Positions 24,476 to 33,623 of a stretch of DNA of 64,000 nt are shown piece by piece (position 1 is the first letter of the stretch; each line of letters starts with the position of its first letter). The notes beneath the pieces were generated by a model. That model had not been told where the DNA came from and did no database searches. It saw nothing but the letters and a program-made list of their open reading frames with translations. The translations under genes and the position numbers were made by a program. Source of the stretch: Halorubrum ezzemoulense DSM 17463 (lineage in GTDB: Archaea; Halobacteriota; Halobacteria; Halobacteriales; Haloferacaceae); the NCBI RefSeq assembly GCF_002114285.1, contig NZ_NEDJ01000002.1:1-64000 (forward strand), in the 5' to 3' direction.

Positions 24476-26938
24476 ATGACGTCCTTCCAGTCGACGATCG
24501 GCGACGAGGAGGGGATCGCGGAGGAGCTGGCCGAGGGCCAGCGCGAGATCTCCATCGCCGAGTTCTTCGAGAAGAACAAACACATGCTCGGGTTCGACTC
24601 GGGCGCCCGGGGGCTCGTCACCGCTGTCAAGGAGGCGGTCGACAACGCCCTCGACGCGACCGAGGAGGCCGGCGTCCTCCCCGACATCTACATCGAGATC
24701 GAGGAGGTGGGCGACTACTACCGGCTCGTCATCGAGGACAACGGGCCTGGGATCACGAAAGAACAGCTTCCGAAGGTGTTCGGAAAGCTCCTGTACGGTA
24801 GCCGGTTCCACGCCCGCGAGCAGTCCCGCGGGCAGCAGGGGATCGGGATCTCGGCGGCCGTCCTGTACTCGCAGCTGACCTCGGGCCAGCCGGCGAAGAT
24901 CACTTCGCGGCCGAAGGGCCAATCGCGGGCGCAGTACTTCGAGCTCATCATCGATACGGACACGAACGAGCCGGAGATCCAGGCCGACGAGGAGACGACG
25001 TGGGACCGCCCCCACGGGACCCGGATCGAGCTGGAGATGGAGGCGAACATGCGCGCCCGACAGCAGCTCCACGACTACGTGAAACACACCGCGGTCGTCA
25101 ACCCCCACGCACGGCTCGAACTGCGCGAGCCGGGGCTCGACGAGCCGATGAAGTTCGAGCGCGCCACCGACGAGCTGCCGGCGGAGACGGAGGAGATCCG
25201 TCCGCACCCCCACGGCGTCGAGCTCGGCACGCTGATCAAGATGCTGGAGGCGACCGAGTCGTACTCGGTCTCCGGGTTCCTCCAAGAGGAGTTCACACGG
25301 GTCGGCAAGAAGACCGCCGACAGCGTGATCGACAACTTCCGGGACGTGTACTACGGCCGCGAGCTGTCGTGGTCGCCGCCCCGAGCGCACGACGACCGCG
25401 ATATCGCGAGCGCGGTCTCCGAGGCCGTCGCCAACAAGGGCGCGGAAGCGACGACCGCCTTCGCAGCGGGCGTCGCCGAGACGGTCGGGAACAACGACCG
25501 GATCACCCGGTCCGAGCTCGCCGACATCGTCGACAACGTCGCGGAGACGGTCGAGGACGACACCGGAAAGACGTTCGGCGGGACCGTCCGCGAGAACGCG
25601 GTCGACGCCGGGTGGCGGGCGGTCACCGGCCGCGGCGGCGCGGACGAGGAGGCCGCGGCGTCGAGCGGCGACGGCGGGGCCGACGACCCCGAGGAGTCCC
25701 CGCTCGTCCCCGACGTGTACGCGCTGGTCGACGAGGCCACGTCGACGCGGAAGGACGACGCCGCGGTTCAGGCGATGGCCGAGGCGCTCGCGCGCCGGTT
25801 CGAGAACCTCGACGGCGACGCGTTCCGGACCACCCGCGACGACCTCGAACGCCGCGTCGCGGACGCGGCGTCGTTCGTCGCCGAGCAGCACGACGCGACC
25901 GTCGGCGAGACCGCGCGCGAGAACGTCGTCGCGGCGTTCTGGTCGCGGGCGCGGACCGTGCCAGACGACCCGCCGAAGGTGAAGTCGATCGCGGGCGACC
26001 GCGACGCCGCGGCCGACCTCCTAGAGGCGATGCGGACGACGGACATCCTCGCGCCGCCGACCGGGTGTCTCGCGCCGATCACGGCGGAGCTGGTCGAGGC
26101 CGGGCTACGGAAGGAGTACGACGCCGACTTCTACGCGGCGGCGACCCGCGACGCCGAGGTCCACGGCGGCGACCCGTTCATCGTCGAGGCCGGGATCGCG
26201 TACGGCGGCGAGATTCCCGCCGAGGCGTCGGTCGAGCTGCTCCGGTTCGCCAACCGCGTCCCGCTCGTCTACCAGCGAGGCGCCTGCGCGACGACGGACG
26301 TGATAAAACAGATCGGGTGGCGCAACTACGGGTTAGACCAGCCCGGGGGGTCGGGGATGCCGAACGGGCCGGCCGTCATCAGCATCCACGTCGCCTCCAC
26401 GAACGTCCCGTTCACGAGCGAGTCGAAGGACGCGCTCGCGAACGTCCCCGAGATCGAAGACGAGATCGAGCTCGCGGTCCGGGAGGCCGCCCGCGAACTG
26501 GAGTCGTTCCTCAGTAAGCGGCGCTCGATGCAGCAGCGCCGGGAGAAACAGGACGTGCTCGGTCGCATCCTCCCGGAGATGGCCGACAAGGTCTCGGAGG
26601 TCACCGGCCGGCCGCGCCCCGACATCGACGGGGCCCTGGCGCGGATCATGAACAACGTCAGCGTCGAGCGCGAGGTGAACGGCGAGGCGGTGACGCTCAC
26701 CGTTGAGAACCACTCGGACGTGAACGAGGAGCTGGAGATCACCGACATCGTCTCGGCGGAGCCGACCGACCTCTCCGACGGAACGGTGGTGGATATGGAC
26801 GGCGAGTGGTTCGTCCAGTGGAAGCCCGAGGTCCCCTCGGGCGACGAGCGAGAACTGACGTACGCGGTCGACGGCGACCCCGAGTTCGAGGTCAGCGTCG
26901 GCGGCGTGGAGACCGAGAAACTCACGGTGAACGACTAA
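24476..26938 (+). CDS. top6B: DNA topoisomerase VI subunit B
   Basis: This 820-residue ATPase subunit of the archaeal type IIB topoisomerase drives strand passage with Top6A to relax and decatenate DNA. The GHKL nucleotide site is seen in [17 protein letters not shown] and [12 protein letters not shown]. The H2TH-proximal motif [10 protein letters not shown] and transducer block [10 protein letters not shown] follow. It is much longer than crenarchaeal or methanogen Top6B (about 530-620). The extra length lies around residues 325-515 and includes two similar segments (343-384 and 453-494), each with TR..L..V and T.REN.V.A.W, so the helical domain seems duplicated. The stop overlaps the top6A ATG by one base. 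Confidence 0.96.
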   Translation: MTSFQSTIGDEEGIAEELAEGQREISIAEFFEKNKHMLGFDSGARGLVTAVKEAVDNALDATEEAGVLPDIYIEIEEVGDYYRLVIEDNGPGITKEQLPKVFGKLLYGSRFHAREQSRGQQGIGISAAVLYSQLTSGQPAKITSRPKGQSRAQYFELIIDTDTNEPEIQADEETTWDRPHGTRIELEMEANMRARQQLHDYVKHTAVVNPHARLELREPGLDEPMKFERATDELPAETEEIRPHPHGVELGTLIKMLEATESYSVSGFLQEEFTRVGKKTADSVIDNFRDVYYGRELSWSPPRAHDDRDIASAVSEAVANKGAEATTAFAAGVAETVGNNDRITRSELADIVDNVAETVEDDTGKTFGGTVRENAVDAGWRAVTGRGGADEEAAASSGDGGADDPEESPLVPDVYALVDEATSTRKDDAAVQAMAEALARRFENLDGDAFRTTRDDLERRVADAASFVAEQHDATVGETARENVVAAFWSRARTVPDDPPKVKSIAGDRDAAADLLEAMRTTDILAPPTGCLAPITAELVEAGLRKEYDADFYAAATRDAEVHGGDPFIVEAGIAYGGEIPAEASVELLRFANRVPLVYQRGACATTDVIKQIGWRNYGLDQPGGSGMPNGPAVISIHVASTNVPFTSESKDALANVPEIEDEIELAVREAARELESFLSKRRSMQQRREKQDVLGRILPEMADKVSEVTGRPRPDIDGALARIMNNVSVEREVNGEAVTLTVENHSDVNEELEITDIVSAEPTDLSDGTVVDMDGEWFVQWKPEVPSGDERELTYAVDGDPEFEVSVGGVETEKLTVND

Positions 26939-28023
26939 TGACGACCGAAAGCGACGCACGAGACGAGCTGATCGACCTGGCCGCCGACTTCTACGACCAG
27001 TTCGCCGCGGGGTCGATTCCGGAGATGACGCTCCCCACGCGGACGAAGAGCAACATCGAGTACGACGAGGAGAGCGGCGTCTGGACCTACGGCGACCGCA
27101 CCTCGACGCGAAGCGCGAACTCGGTGCGGGGCGCGCGCAAGCTGCTGAAAGCCGCCTACACGATCGAGTTCCTCGCGAACCAGCTCGACGACGATCGCTC
27201 GTCGACGCTGCGTGAGCTGTACTACCTGTCGGAGTCGTGGGACAACGACGAGGCGCAGTTCAACTCCCAGGACGAGTCGAACGACCTCGTGGAGGACTTA
27301 GAGATCGTCACGGGCGTCACCCGCGAGGACTTCCACATGCGCCCGGAGGAGTCGGGCGCGAAGGTGATGGGGCCGCTGCTCCTCCGCGAGCAGACCAACC
27401 GCGGTGAACGCGAGATCCACTGTCAGCTCGACGTGGGGCAGGGCGGCTACCAGATCCCGAACAACCCGGACACCATCGAGTTCCTCGACAACGACGCCGA
27501 GTTCGTCCTCTGCGTCGAGACCGGCGGGATGCGTGACCGGTTGGTCGAGAACGGGTTCGACGAGGCCCACGACGCCCTCGTGGTCCACCTCGGCGGCCAG
27601 CCCGCCCGCGCCACCCGCCGGCTCACGAAGCGCTTCCGCGACGAGCTGGACCTCCCGGTCGTGGTGTTCACCGACGGCGACCCGTGGTCCTACCGGATCT
27701 ACGGCTCCGTCGCGTACGGCTCGATCAAGTCCGCACATCTCTCGAAGTACCTCGCGACGCCCGAGGCGCGGTTCATCGGGATCCAGCCCGAGGACATCGT
27801 CGAGTACGACCTCCCCTCCGACCCGCTATCCGACTCGGACATCAACGCCCTCGAATCCGAGCTGGAGGACCCGCGGTTCCAGACGGACTACTGGGAAGAG
27901 CAGATCGAGCTCCAGCTCGACATCGGCAAGAAGTCCGAACAGCAGTCCCTCGCGAGCCGCGGGCTCGACTTCGTCACCGACACCTACCTCCCCGAGCGGC
28001 TCGGGGAGATGGGCGTGATCTGA
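26938..28023 (+). CDS. top6A: DNA topoisomerase VI subunit A
   Basis: This 361-residue Spo11-like DNA-cleaving subunit has a CAP/winged-helix domain with RELYYLSE, where Y96 is the expected nucleophile (Y95 adjacent). The Toprim domain contains [15 protein letters not shown], with Asp residues for Mg2+. It cleaves duplex DNA with 2-base overhangs and works as an A2B2 complex. The start on the last base of the top6B stop (TAATG) gives tight coupling that fits equal production. The length is standard. Confidence 0.97.
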   Translation: MTTESDARDELIDLAADFYDQFAAGSIPEMTLPTRTKSNIEYDEESGVWTYGDRTSTRSANSVRGARKLLKAAYTIEFLANQLDDDRSSTLRELYYLSESWDNDEAQFNSQDESNDLVEDLEIVTGVTREDFHMRPEESGAKVMGPLLLREQTNRGEREIHCQLDVGQGGYQIPNNPDTIEFLDNDAEFVLCVETGGMRDRLVENGFDEAHDALVVHLGGQPARATRRLTKRFRDELDLPVVVFTDGDPWSYRIYGSVAYGSIKSAHLSKYLATPEARFIGIQPEDIVEYDLPSDPLSDSDINALESELEDPRFQTDYWEEQIELQLDIGKKSEQQSLASRGLDFVTDTYLPERLGEMGVI

Positions 28024-28055
28024 CCGCCGGCGCCGTCGCGCTCGGCGGCCCGCCG

Positions 28056-28292
28056 CTACGCATCTTCGAACGCGATCCCGTCGACCGCGCGGCGCTCGCC
28101 GTCGGCGTCGTCGTCCTCGTATTTGTACACGACGCCGTCTTCCTCGTCGGCCGTGGCCCTATGCGAGCCGTCACAGAGCGGTTGCGAGTCGGAGAGCCCG
28201 CACCGACAGACGTAGATCAGGCCGTCGTCCCCCTTGTCGTCGTCGTCCAGTATCGTCGGCCCCCGCTCTTCGTGCGTGACTTCGCGTGCCAT
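28056..28292 (-). CDS. CDGSH iron-sulfur domain protein
   Basis: This 78-residue protein has the full [2Fe-2S] CDGSH motif C-x-C-x2-S-x3-P-x-CDGSH in CRCGLSDSQPLCDGSH. The three Cys and the His ligate the cluster, as in mitoNEET-type proteins. It is soluble, with no membrane anchor. Both ends are Asp/Glu-rich. It probably serves in electron or cluster transfer; the partner is unknown. It is transcribed convergently with top6A and divergently from msrB. Confidence 0.93.
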   Translation of the reverse strand: MAREVTHEERGPTILDDDDKGDDGLIYVCRCGLSDSQPLCDGSHRATADEEDGVVYKYEDDDADGERRAVDGIAFEDA

Positions 28293-28399
28293 GGGCGCGA
28301 ATCGGACCGCCGGGTGGATACCGTTTGGGGCCGCGGGCCGCAACTTCTCCGCGCCTCGCCCGTCGCAACCCCCTTGCCCGTGGGGTGCGTATCGGGGGT

Positions 28400-28810
28400 A
28401 TGAGCGAGACAGACGAGCGCGACCCGGCGGAGCTGACCGACGACGAGTGGCGCGAGCGACTCTCCGACGAGGAGTACCGCGTGCTGCGCGAGAGCGGCAC
28501 GGAGGCGAAGTTCTCCGGCGAGTACGTCGACCACCACCCCGACGACGGGGAGTACAAGTGTCGCGCCTGCGGCACGGTCCTGTTCGAGGCCGAGACGAAG
28601 TACGAGTCCGGCTGCGGCTGGCCCGCCTTCTACGCCGCCGAGGAGGAGTCGGTGACGACGACGGTGGACACCAGCCACGGGATGCGCCGCACCGAGGTCC
28701 GGTGCGCGAACTGCGACTCGCACCTCGGGCACGTGTTCGACGACGGCCCGGAGCCCACGGGGAAGCGGTTCTGTATCAACTCGGTCGCGATGGAGTACGA
28801 CGACGAGTGA
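28400..28810 (+). CDS. msrB: peptide-methionine (R)-S-oxide reductase
   Basis: This 136-residue MsrB repairs oxidised methionine (R-sulfoxide). Two zinc-binding CxxC pairs are visible (CRAC and CANC), plus GCGWPAF, HLGHVFDDGP and the catalytic cysteine in RFCINSVAM. The N-terminal 20 residues are acidic, with the Msr-type DDEWRERLSDEEYRVLRE block. It is a single gene, opposite in direction to the CDGSH gene, with the histidine kinase convergent downstream. Confidence 0.96.
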   Translation: MSETDERDPAELTDDEWRERLSDEEYRVLRESGTEAKFSGEYVDHHPDDGEYKCRACGTVLFEAETKYESGCGWPAFYAAEEESVTTTVDTSHGMRRTEVRCANCDSHLGHVFDDGPEPTGKRFCINSVAMEYDDE

Positions 28811-28837
28811 GCCGCCGCGACACGGCGCGTCGCGGGG

Positions 28838-29590
28838 TCACTCCGAGCAGAGCGGAAGCCTGACGACGAAGACAGCGCCCCTCGGCTCGTTGTCCTCGAC
28901 CCACACGCCCCCGCCGTAAATCTCGACGAGCGAGCGGACGAGGTACAGCCCGATCCCCGCGCCCGGGCTGTCGAGGCCCTTCTCCCCCTTCCCGAATATC
29001 TCGTCGCGCTGGCCTTCGGGGATCCCCGGCCCGTTGTCGGCGACGCGGACCTCGGCGACGCCCTCGCCCTCGTCGACGGTCGCCGACACCGTCACCTTCG
29101 GCGGGGTCTCGTCGTTGTGCTGGACCGCGTTCCGCAGGAGGTTCCGGAACACCGAGCTCAACATCTCGTCGCCGACGACCTCGACCTCCGGGTACGAGCC
29201 CTCCACCGTGAAGACGGCCTCTGAGTACGCGGACCGCACCTCCTCGACCTGCTGTGAGAGGACCCGGTCGAGCGCGACGCGGCTCGGCTCGGCGTCCTCG
29301 CGGAGCATCACTTCGGCGAGGTCGCGGACCGTCGTGGTGAGCGAGACGGCGCTCTGCGTGTTCCGCTTGATCACGTCGAGGTACTCCCGCCCCTCCTCGT
29401 CGACGTGGTCGTCGAGCAGTTCGGCGTACGCCCCGACGAGCTGGAGGTCGTTGCGGATGTCGTGGCGCATCACCTGGTTCAGCAGCTGTAGATCGTCGCG
29501 CTGTCGCTTGAGGCGCTCTTCCGGGTCCGCCCTGTCGTCGCCCTCGAAGCGCGCGTCGTTACCCTCTCCGAGGGCCTCCTCCTCGTTCAT
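28838..29590 (-). CDS. cytoplasmic sensor histidine kinase without a recognisable input domain
   Basis: This 250-residue kinase has a short acidic, coiled N-terminus (about 45 residues). The H-box is MRHDIRNDLQLVG, the N-box NLLRNAVQHND, G1 ADNGPGIP and G2 GAGIGLYLVRS. No PAS, GAF or membrane segment is present, so it is either a partner-dependent kinase or senses through its coiled N-terminus. No response regulator lies next to it. The H-box form RHDIRNDL is the common haloarchaeal type. Confidence 0.9.
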   Translation of the reverse strand: MNEEEALGEGNDARFEGDDRADPEERLKRQRDDLQLLNQVMRHDIRNDLQLVGAYAELLDDHVDEEGREYLDVIKRNTQSAVSLTTTVRDLAEVMLREDAEPSRVALDRVLSQQVEEVRSAYSEAVFTVEGSYPEVEVVGDEMLSSVFRNLLRNAVQHNDETPPKVTVSATVDEGEGVAEVRVADNGPGIPEGQRDEIFGKGEKGLDSPGAGIGLYLVRSLVEIYGGGVWVEDNEPRGAVFVVRLPLCSE

Positions 29591-29658
29591 ACCGACGATA
29601 CAGGCCTACCGGGGGTTTTAGATGTCGGTCGCGGGCGACCGGCGGTCCGTCGCCGCCC

Positions 29659-30813
29659 TCACATCCCCTCGTCGAGCAGTTCGCGGGCGACGATGTTCTT
29701 CTGGATCTCGGTCGTCCCCTCGTAGATCTGCGTGATCTTCGCGTCGCGGTAGAGTCGCTCGACGTCGTGGTCGTTGACGAAGCCGGCGCCGCCGTGGATC
29801 TGGACCGCCTCGTCGGCGACCTCGACCGCGGTCCGGGAGGCGAACTCCTTGGCCATCGACGCGAGCGCGGTCAGGTCGCCGGCCTCGTTGTCGACCGCCC
29901 ACGCGGAGCGGTAGGTGAGCCAGCGGGCGGCCTCGGTGTTCGTGTGCATCTCCGCGAGCTTGTGTTTGATCGCCTGGAAGTCGGAGATGGAGCGGCCGAA
30001 CTGCTCGCGCTCCTCGGCGTACTCCAGCGCGCGCTCGGCCGCGCCGCGGGCGATGCCGACGCCCTGCGCGGCGACCGCGGTCCGCGTCTCGTCGAAGAAC
30101 TGCATGAGCTGGAGGAATCCCATCCCGCGCTGGCCGATCAGGTTCTCCTCCGGCACCCGCACGTCGTCGAAGCGGAGCTCCGCGGTGTCGCTCGCGCGGA
30201 TGCCGAGCTTCCCGGTTATCTTGTCGCGGGTGAGCCCGTCGCGGTCGCCCTCGACGAGGATCTGCGAGTAGCCCGAGTAGCGGTCGTCGATATCGGGGTC
30301 CGTCTCGCAGACGACGACGAAGTAGTCCGCGACGGTGCCGTTCGTGATCCACATCTTCGACCCGTTTATGACCCACTCGTCACCGTCCTTCTCCGCCCGC
30401 GTCGCCACGCTCGTCACGTCCGAGCCGGCCTGCGGCTCGGAGATGGCCGACCCCATCACCGCGTCGCCCGCGGTCACTTCGGGAAGGACGCGCTCCTTCT
30501 GTTCCTCAGTGCCGAACTCCATCAGCGCCTCGGCGCCGAACCCGGCGCTCGAGATACAGAGCCCGATCCCGGGGTCGGCCGCGAACAGCTCCTCGGTGAG
30601 GATGGCGTTCTCCAGCGAGGAGTAGCCGATCCCGCCGTACTCGACCGGGACGTGCGGCGCGAGCAGCCCCATGTCGGCGGCCTTGTCCATCACCTCGTGG
30701 GGGTACGCCTCGTCGACGTCGTACTCGGTCGCGACCGGTCGGATCTCCTCGTCGGCGAACTTCCGTACCTCCTCGCGCAGCTGCTTCTGTTCGTCGGTTA
30801 GCTGGAATTCCAT
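29659..30813 (-). CDS. acyl-CoA dehydrogenase
   Basis: This 384-residue FAD enzyme oxidises an acyl-CoA to the 2-enoyl-CoA and passes electrons to ETF. Visible blocks are the N-terminal helical domain, AISEPQAGSD and WITNGTVADYF in the beta domain, and EREQFGRSISDFQ plus IHGGAGFVNDHDVERLYRDA and the catalytic Glu in QIYEGTTEIQ. This is the short/branched-chain or butyryl-CoA dehydrogenase type; chain length cannot be fixed from sequence. It is a single gene with a TATA-like box 29 bases upstream. Confidence 0.95.
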   Translation of the reverse strand: MEFQLTDEQKQLREEVRKFADEEIRPVATEYDVDEAYPHEVMDKAADMGLLAPHVPVEYGGIGYSSLENAILTEELFAADPGIGLCISSAGFGAEALMEFGTEEQKERVLPEVTAGDAVMGSAISEPQAGSDVTSVATRAEKDGDEWVINGSKMWITNGTVADYFVVVCETDPDIDDRYSGYSQILVEGDRDGLTRDKITGKLGIRASDTAELRFDDVRVPEENLIGQRGMGFLQLMQFFDETRTAVAAQGVGIARGAAERALEYAEEREQFGRSISDFQAIKHKLAEMHTNTEAARWLTYRSAWAVDNEAGDLTALASMAKEFASRTAVEVADEAVQIHGGAGFVNDHDVERLYRDAKITQIYEGTTEIQKNIVARELLDEGM

Positions 30814-30837
30814 GGCTCAAACATCAGGATCGAGCGT

Positions 30838-30847
30838 GATAATCTTT
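30838..30847 (-). promoter_or_regulatory. TATA-like box for acyl-CoA dehydrogenase
   Basis: AAAGATTATC on the minus strand is centred about 29 bases before the ATG at 30813. A second AT-rich patch (about 30857-30873) lies further upstream. Confidence 0.45.
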
Positions 30848-30964
30848 GGCGAACGGCAATAAATTTGGAAATAGTTGTTCGTTTACGCGCCCGAGTGTGC
30901 CACCAGCGCGTCAGGCGCCCCGCGACGGCCGTATCGCGACGGGGACTGCGCCGCGACCGCGGCC

Positions 30965-32104
30965 TCAGCGCCCTTCGACGAATGCCGCGATCCGGTCGGT
31001 CGCCTCCTTCAGCTCGCGCATCGAGGTCGCGTACGACACCCGGAGGTGCCCTTCTCCGCCCTCGCCGAAGACCGACCCCGGGACGACGGCGACGCCCTGC
31101 GCCTCCAGCAGCTCCTCGGCGAACGCCTCGTCGTCCCCGCCGCACTCGGGGAACGCGTAGAAGGCGCCGCCCGGCTCGAAGGTGTCGAGGCCCAGCTCGT
31201 TGAACCGGGAGACGACCAGCCGCCGGCGGCGGTTGTACTCCTCGACCATCTCCGACACTTCGTCGTCGCAGCGGTCGAGCGCCTCGATCGCCGCGTACTG
31301 CGGCGTCGTCGGCGCCGACAGCATCGTGTACTGGTGGATCCGGTTCATCGCGTCGATCGCGTCGGTCGGCCCCAGCGCGTACCCCAGCCGCAGTCCGGTC
31401 ATCGCGTACGCCTTCGAGAAGCCGTTGACGACGACCGTGCGCTCGCGCATCCCCGGCTGGGTCGCGATCGAGGCGTGGTCGCCCCCGTACGTGAGCGCGG
31501 CGTATATCTCGTCGGCCACCACGCGGAGCTCGTTGTCGCGGCAGAACGCCGCGACCTCCGCGAGTTGCTCGTCGGTCATCGTGGCGCCCGTGGGATTGTT
31601 CGGGTAACACAGCACGAGCAGGTCAGCGTCGGCCGCGCCCGCGGCCTCCAGCGACTCCCGGGTGAGCGCGAAATCGTCCGCGGCGCGCGTGGGGACCGTC
31701 AGCCGCTCGCCGCCTGCCAGTTCGATCCCCGGTCCGTAGGAGATGTACGTCGGCTCGTGGACCGCCACGGTGTCGCCGGGGTCGACGAGCGCGCGGAAGG
31801 CGAGGTCGACCGCCTCGCTCGCGCCGGTGGTGACCAGGACCTCTTCGGACGGGTCGTACGACTGGTCGTAGCGCTTGTGGTGCGCGGCGACACGCTCGCG
31901 GAGCGCGGCCATCCCGCGGTTCGCGGTGTAGGACGTTTTCCCGCGTTCGAGCGAGTCGATCGCGGCGGTGCGGGCGGCCCACGGCGCCGAGAAGTCGGGC
32001 TCGCCGACCCCCAGCGAGATCACGTCGTCGCGCGCCTCAGCGAGCTCGAAGAACTTCCGGATCCCCGACTCCGGGAGGGTGCGCGCGCGGTCCGAGATCC
32101 TCAT
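30965..32104 (-). CDS. PLP-dependent aminotransferase class I/II (aspartate-type)
   Basis: This 379-residue fold-type I aminotransferase has ISLGVGEPDFSAP at the N-terminus, CYPNNPTGA, VADEIYAAL, the PLP-binding lysine in NGFSKAYAMTGLRLGY, and the substrate-carboxylate Arg near HLRVSYA. Substrates may be aspartate, aromatic or branched amino acids. Its start overlaps the stop of an Lrp-type regulator by 4 bases, so the regulator is translated first and probably adjusts this operon to amino-acid supply. Confidence 0.93.
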   Translation of the reverse strand: MRISDRARTLPESGIRKFFELAEARDDVISLGVGEPDFSAPWAARTAAIDSLERGKTSYTANRGMAALRERVAAHHKRYDQSYDPSEEVLVTTGASEAVDLAFRALVDPGDTVAVHEPTYISYGPGIELAGGERLTVPTRAADDFALTRESLEAAGAADADLLVLCYPNNPTGATMTDEQLAEVAAFCRDNELRVVADEIYAALTYGGDHASIATQPGMRERTVVVNGFSKAYAMTGLRLGYALGPTDAIDAMNRIHQYTMLSAPTTPQYAAIEALDRCDDEVSEMVEEYNRRRRLVVSRFNELGLDTFEPGGAFYAFPECGGDDEAFAEELLEAQGVAVVPGSVFGEGGEGHLRVSYATSMRELKEATDRIAAFVEGR

Positions 32105-32589
32105 GGCGACACGGAGAGGCGGTCGTCGTCGTCCCCGTCCTCGAACCGGATCCCGCCGTCCTTGTACGTCTCCATGATGTAGTGGGTCACGGTTTGGGTG
32201 ACCGCCGGCATCGGCGCGACCTGCTCGGAGATGAACTCGGAGACGTCCTGCATGTTCTCGCCGAGCACCTCGACGGCGAAGTCGTAGTCGCCCGAGACCA
32301 GGTGTAAGGCGTCGACGGCGGGGAACTTCGCGATCCGGTCCGCGACCTGCTCGTACCCCGTCTCGCGGTCGAGTTCCACGTTGATCTCGACGACGGCGCG
32401 GATCTTCCCCTCCTCGACGCGGTCCCAGTCGACCACGGCTTGGTAGCCGTGGACGACGCCGTCGCCCTCCAGCGCGTCGATCGCGTCAGCTACCGCCGCC
32501 GCGTCGAGGCCCGTCTGGGCCGCGATGTCGTCGATGTCCTCGCGGGCGTTCCGCGCCAACACGTCGAGTACCTCGCGCTCGGCGTCCAT
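32101..32589 (-). CDS. Lrp/AsnC-family transcriptional regulator
   Basis: This 162-residue protein has an N-terminal helix-turn-helix (residues 1-60, with DIDDIAAQTGLDAAAVADAI) and a C-terminal RAM-type alpha/beta ligand domain (VVEINVELDRETGYEQVADRIA, VSGDYDFAVEV). The family binds amino acids and forms octamers on DNA. It is the first gene of a two-gene operon with the aminotransferase, so it may sense that enzyme's amino acid and autoregulate. The tail after about residue 140 is acidic. Confidence 0.94.
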   Translation of the reverse strand: MDAEREVLDVLARNAREDIDDIAAQTGLDAAAVADAIDALEGDGVVHGYQAVVDWDRVEEGKIRAVVEINVELDRETGYEQVADRIAKFPAVDALHLVSGDYDFAVEVLGENMQDVSEFISEQVAPMPAVTQTVTHYIMETYKDGGIRFEDGDDDDRLSVSP

Positions 32590-32725
32590 ACCCTACGATT
32601 ACTCGGGGGCGGTTTATGAGTAGCGACGGGCGCAAGACGGGCGGCGGCGCGCCGCGCCGCGCCCGTTCGTCGCGTCCCCTTCCGCCACCCCTACCGCTTT
32701 CAGCGTGGCGCGAGACGGACGGACC

Positions 32726-33592
32726 ATGGCTTCCGACACCAGCGGCGGACGCGACACGTTCGACATCGGCGGGGCGTTCACGGTCGACCGACTCGGTTTC
32801 GGCGCGATGCGGGTCACCGGCGAGGACGTCATCGGCCGGCCCGCCGACGAGGAAGACGCGAGGGACGTGCTCCGGCGGGCAGTGGACCTCGGCGTCGACT
32901 TCGTCGACACCGCGGACTCCTACGGCCCGGGCGTCTCCGAGCGGCTCATCCGCGAGGCGATCGGCGATCCCGACGACGTGGTGATCGCCTCGAAGGCCGG
33001 GCTGCTCCGCAACCGCGAGGGCGACTGGCTCCCCCACGGCGACCCGGACTTCCTCAAGAACCAGGTCCTGTGTAGCCTCGACCGCCTCGGCACCGACACG
33101 ATCGACCTCTACCAGTTCCACCGCCCGGACCCGGACACCGACTTCGCGGAGTCGGTCCACGCGTTCGCGGAGATGAAAGACGCCGGCCAGATCGCGCACG
33201 TCGGGCTCTCCAACGTCACCGTCGAGCAGCTGGAGACCGCGACGGACATCGTCGACATCGCGACCGTCCAGAACCGGTACAACGTCGGCCACCGCGACGA
33301 CGAGGCCGTGCTGCGCGCTTGCGAGGGCCGCGGCGTGGGCTTCATCCCGTGGGGCCCGATGTACGCGGTCGACGACGACGAGTCCGCCGACGCGCTCGAC
33401 GAGGTCGCGGCGCGACGCGACGCCACGCCGCGGCAGGTCGCGCTCGCGTGGCTCCTCGACCACTCCGACGTGACGCTCCCGATCCCGGGCACGTCGAGCG
33501 TCGACCACCTCGAATCCAACCTCGCGGCCGCGGACCTGTCGCTGACGGCGGAAGACATGGCCGCGCTGAACGCGATAGATCCGCGGGAATAG
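32726..33592 (+). CDS. aldo/keto reductase
   Basis: This 288-residue TIM-barrel NADPH-dependent oxidoreductase has its catalytic tetrad visible as Asp and Tyr in DFVDTADSYGPG, Lys in IASKAGL and His in YQFHRPD. The C-terminal IPGTSSVDHLESNL binds the cofactor phosphate. The substrate is unknown. ATG 32726 was chosen over an in-frame GTG at 32705. It is a single gene facing purA. Confidence 0.93.
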   Translation: MASDTSGGRDTFDIGGAFTVDRLGFGAMRVTGEDVIGRPADEEDARDVLRRAVDLGVDFVDTADSYGPGVSERLIREAIGDPDDVVIASKAGLLRNREGDWLPHGDPDFLKNQVLCSLDRLGTDTIDLYQFHRPDPDTDFAESVHAFAEMKDAGQIAHVGLSNVTVEQLETATDIVDIATVQNRYNVGHRDDEAVLRACEGRGVGFIPWGPMYAVDDDESADALDEVAARRDATPRQVALAWLLDHSDVTLPIPGTSSVDHLESNLAAADLSLTAEDMAALNAIDPRE

Positions 33593-33623
33593 GCCCGAAA
33601 TCCGACGGTAGACGGGCGAGTTC

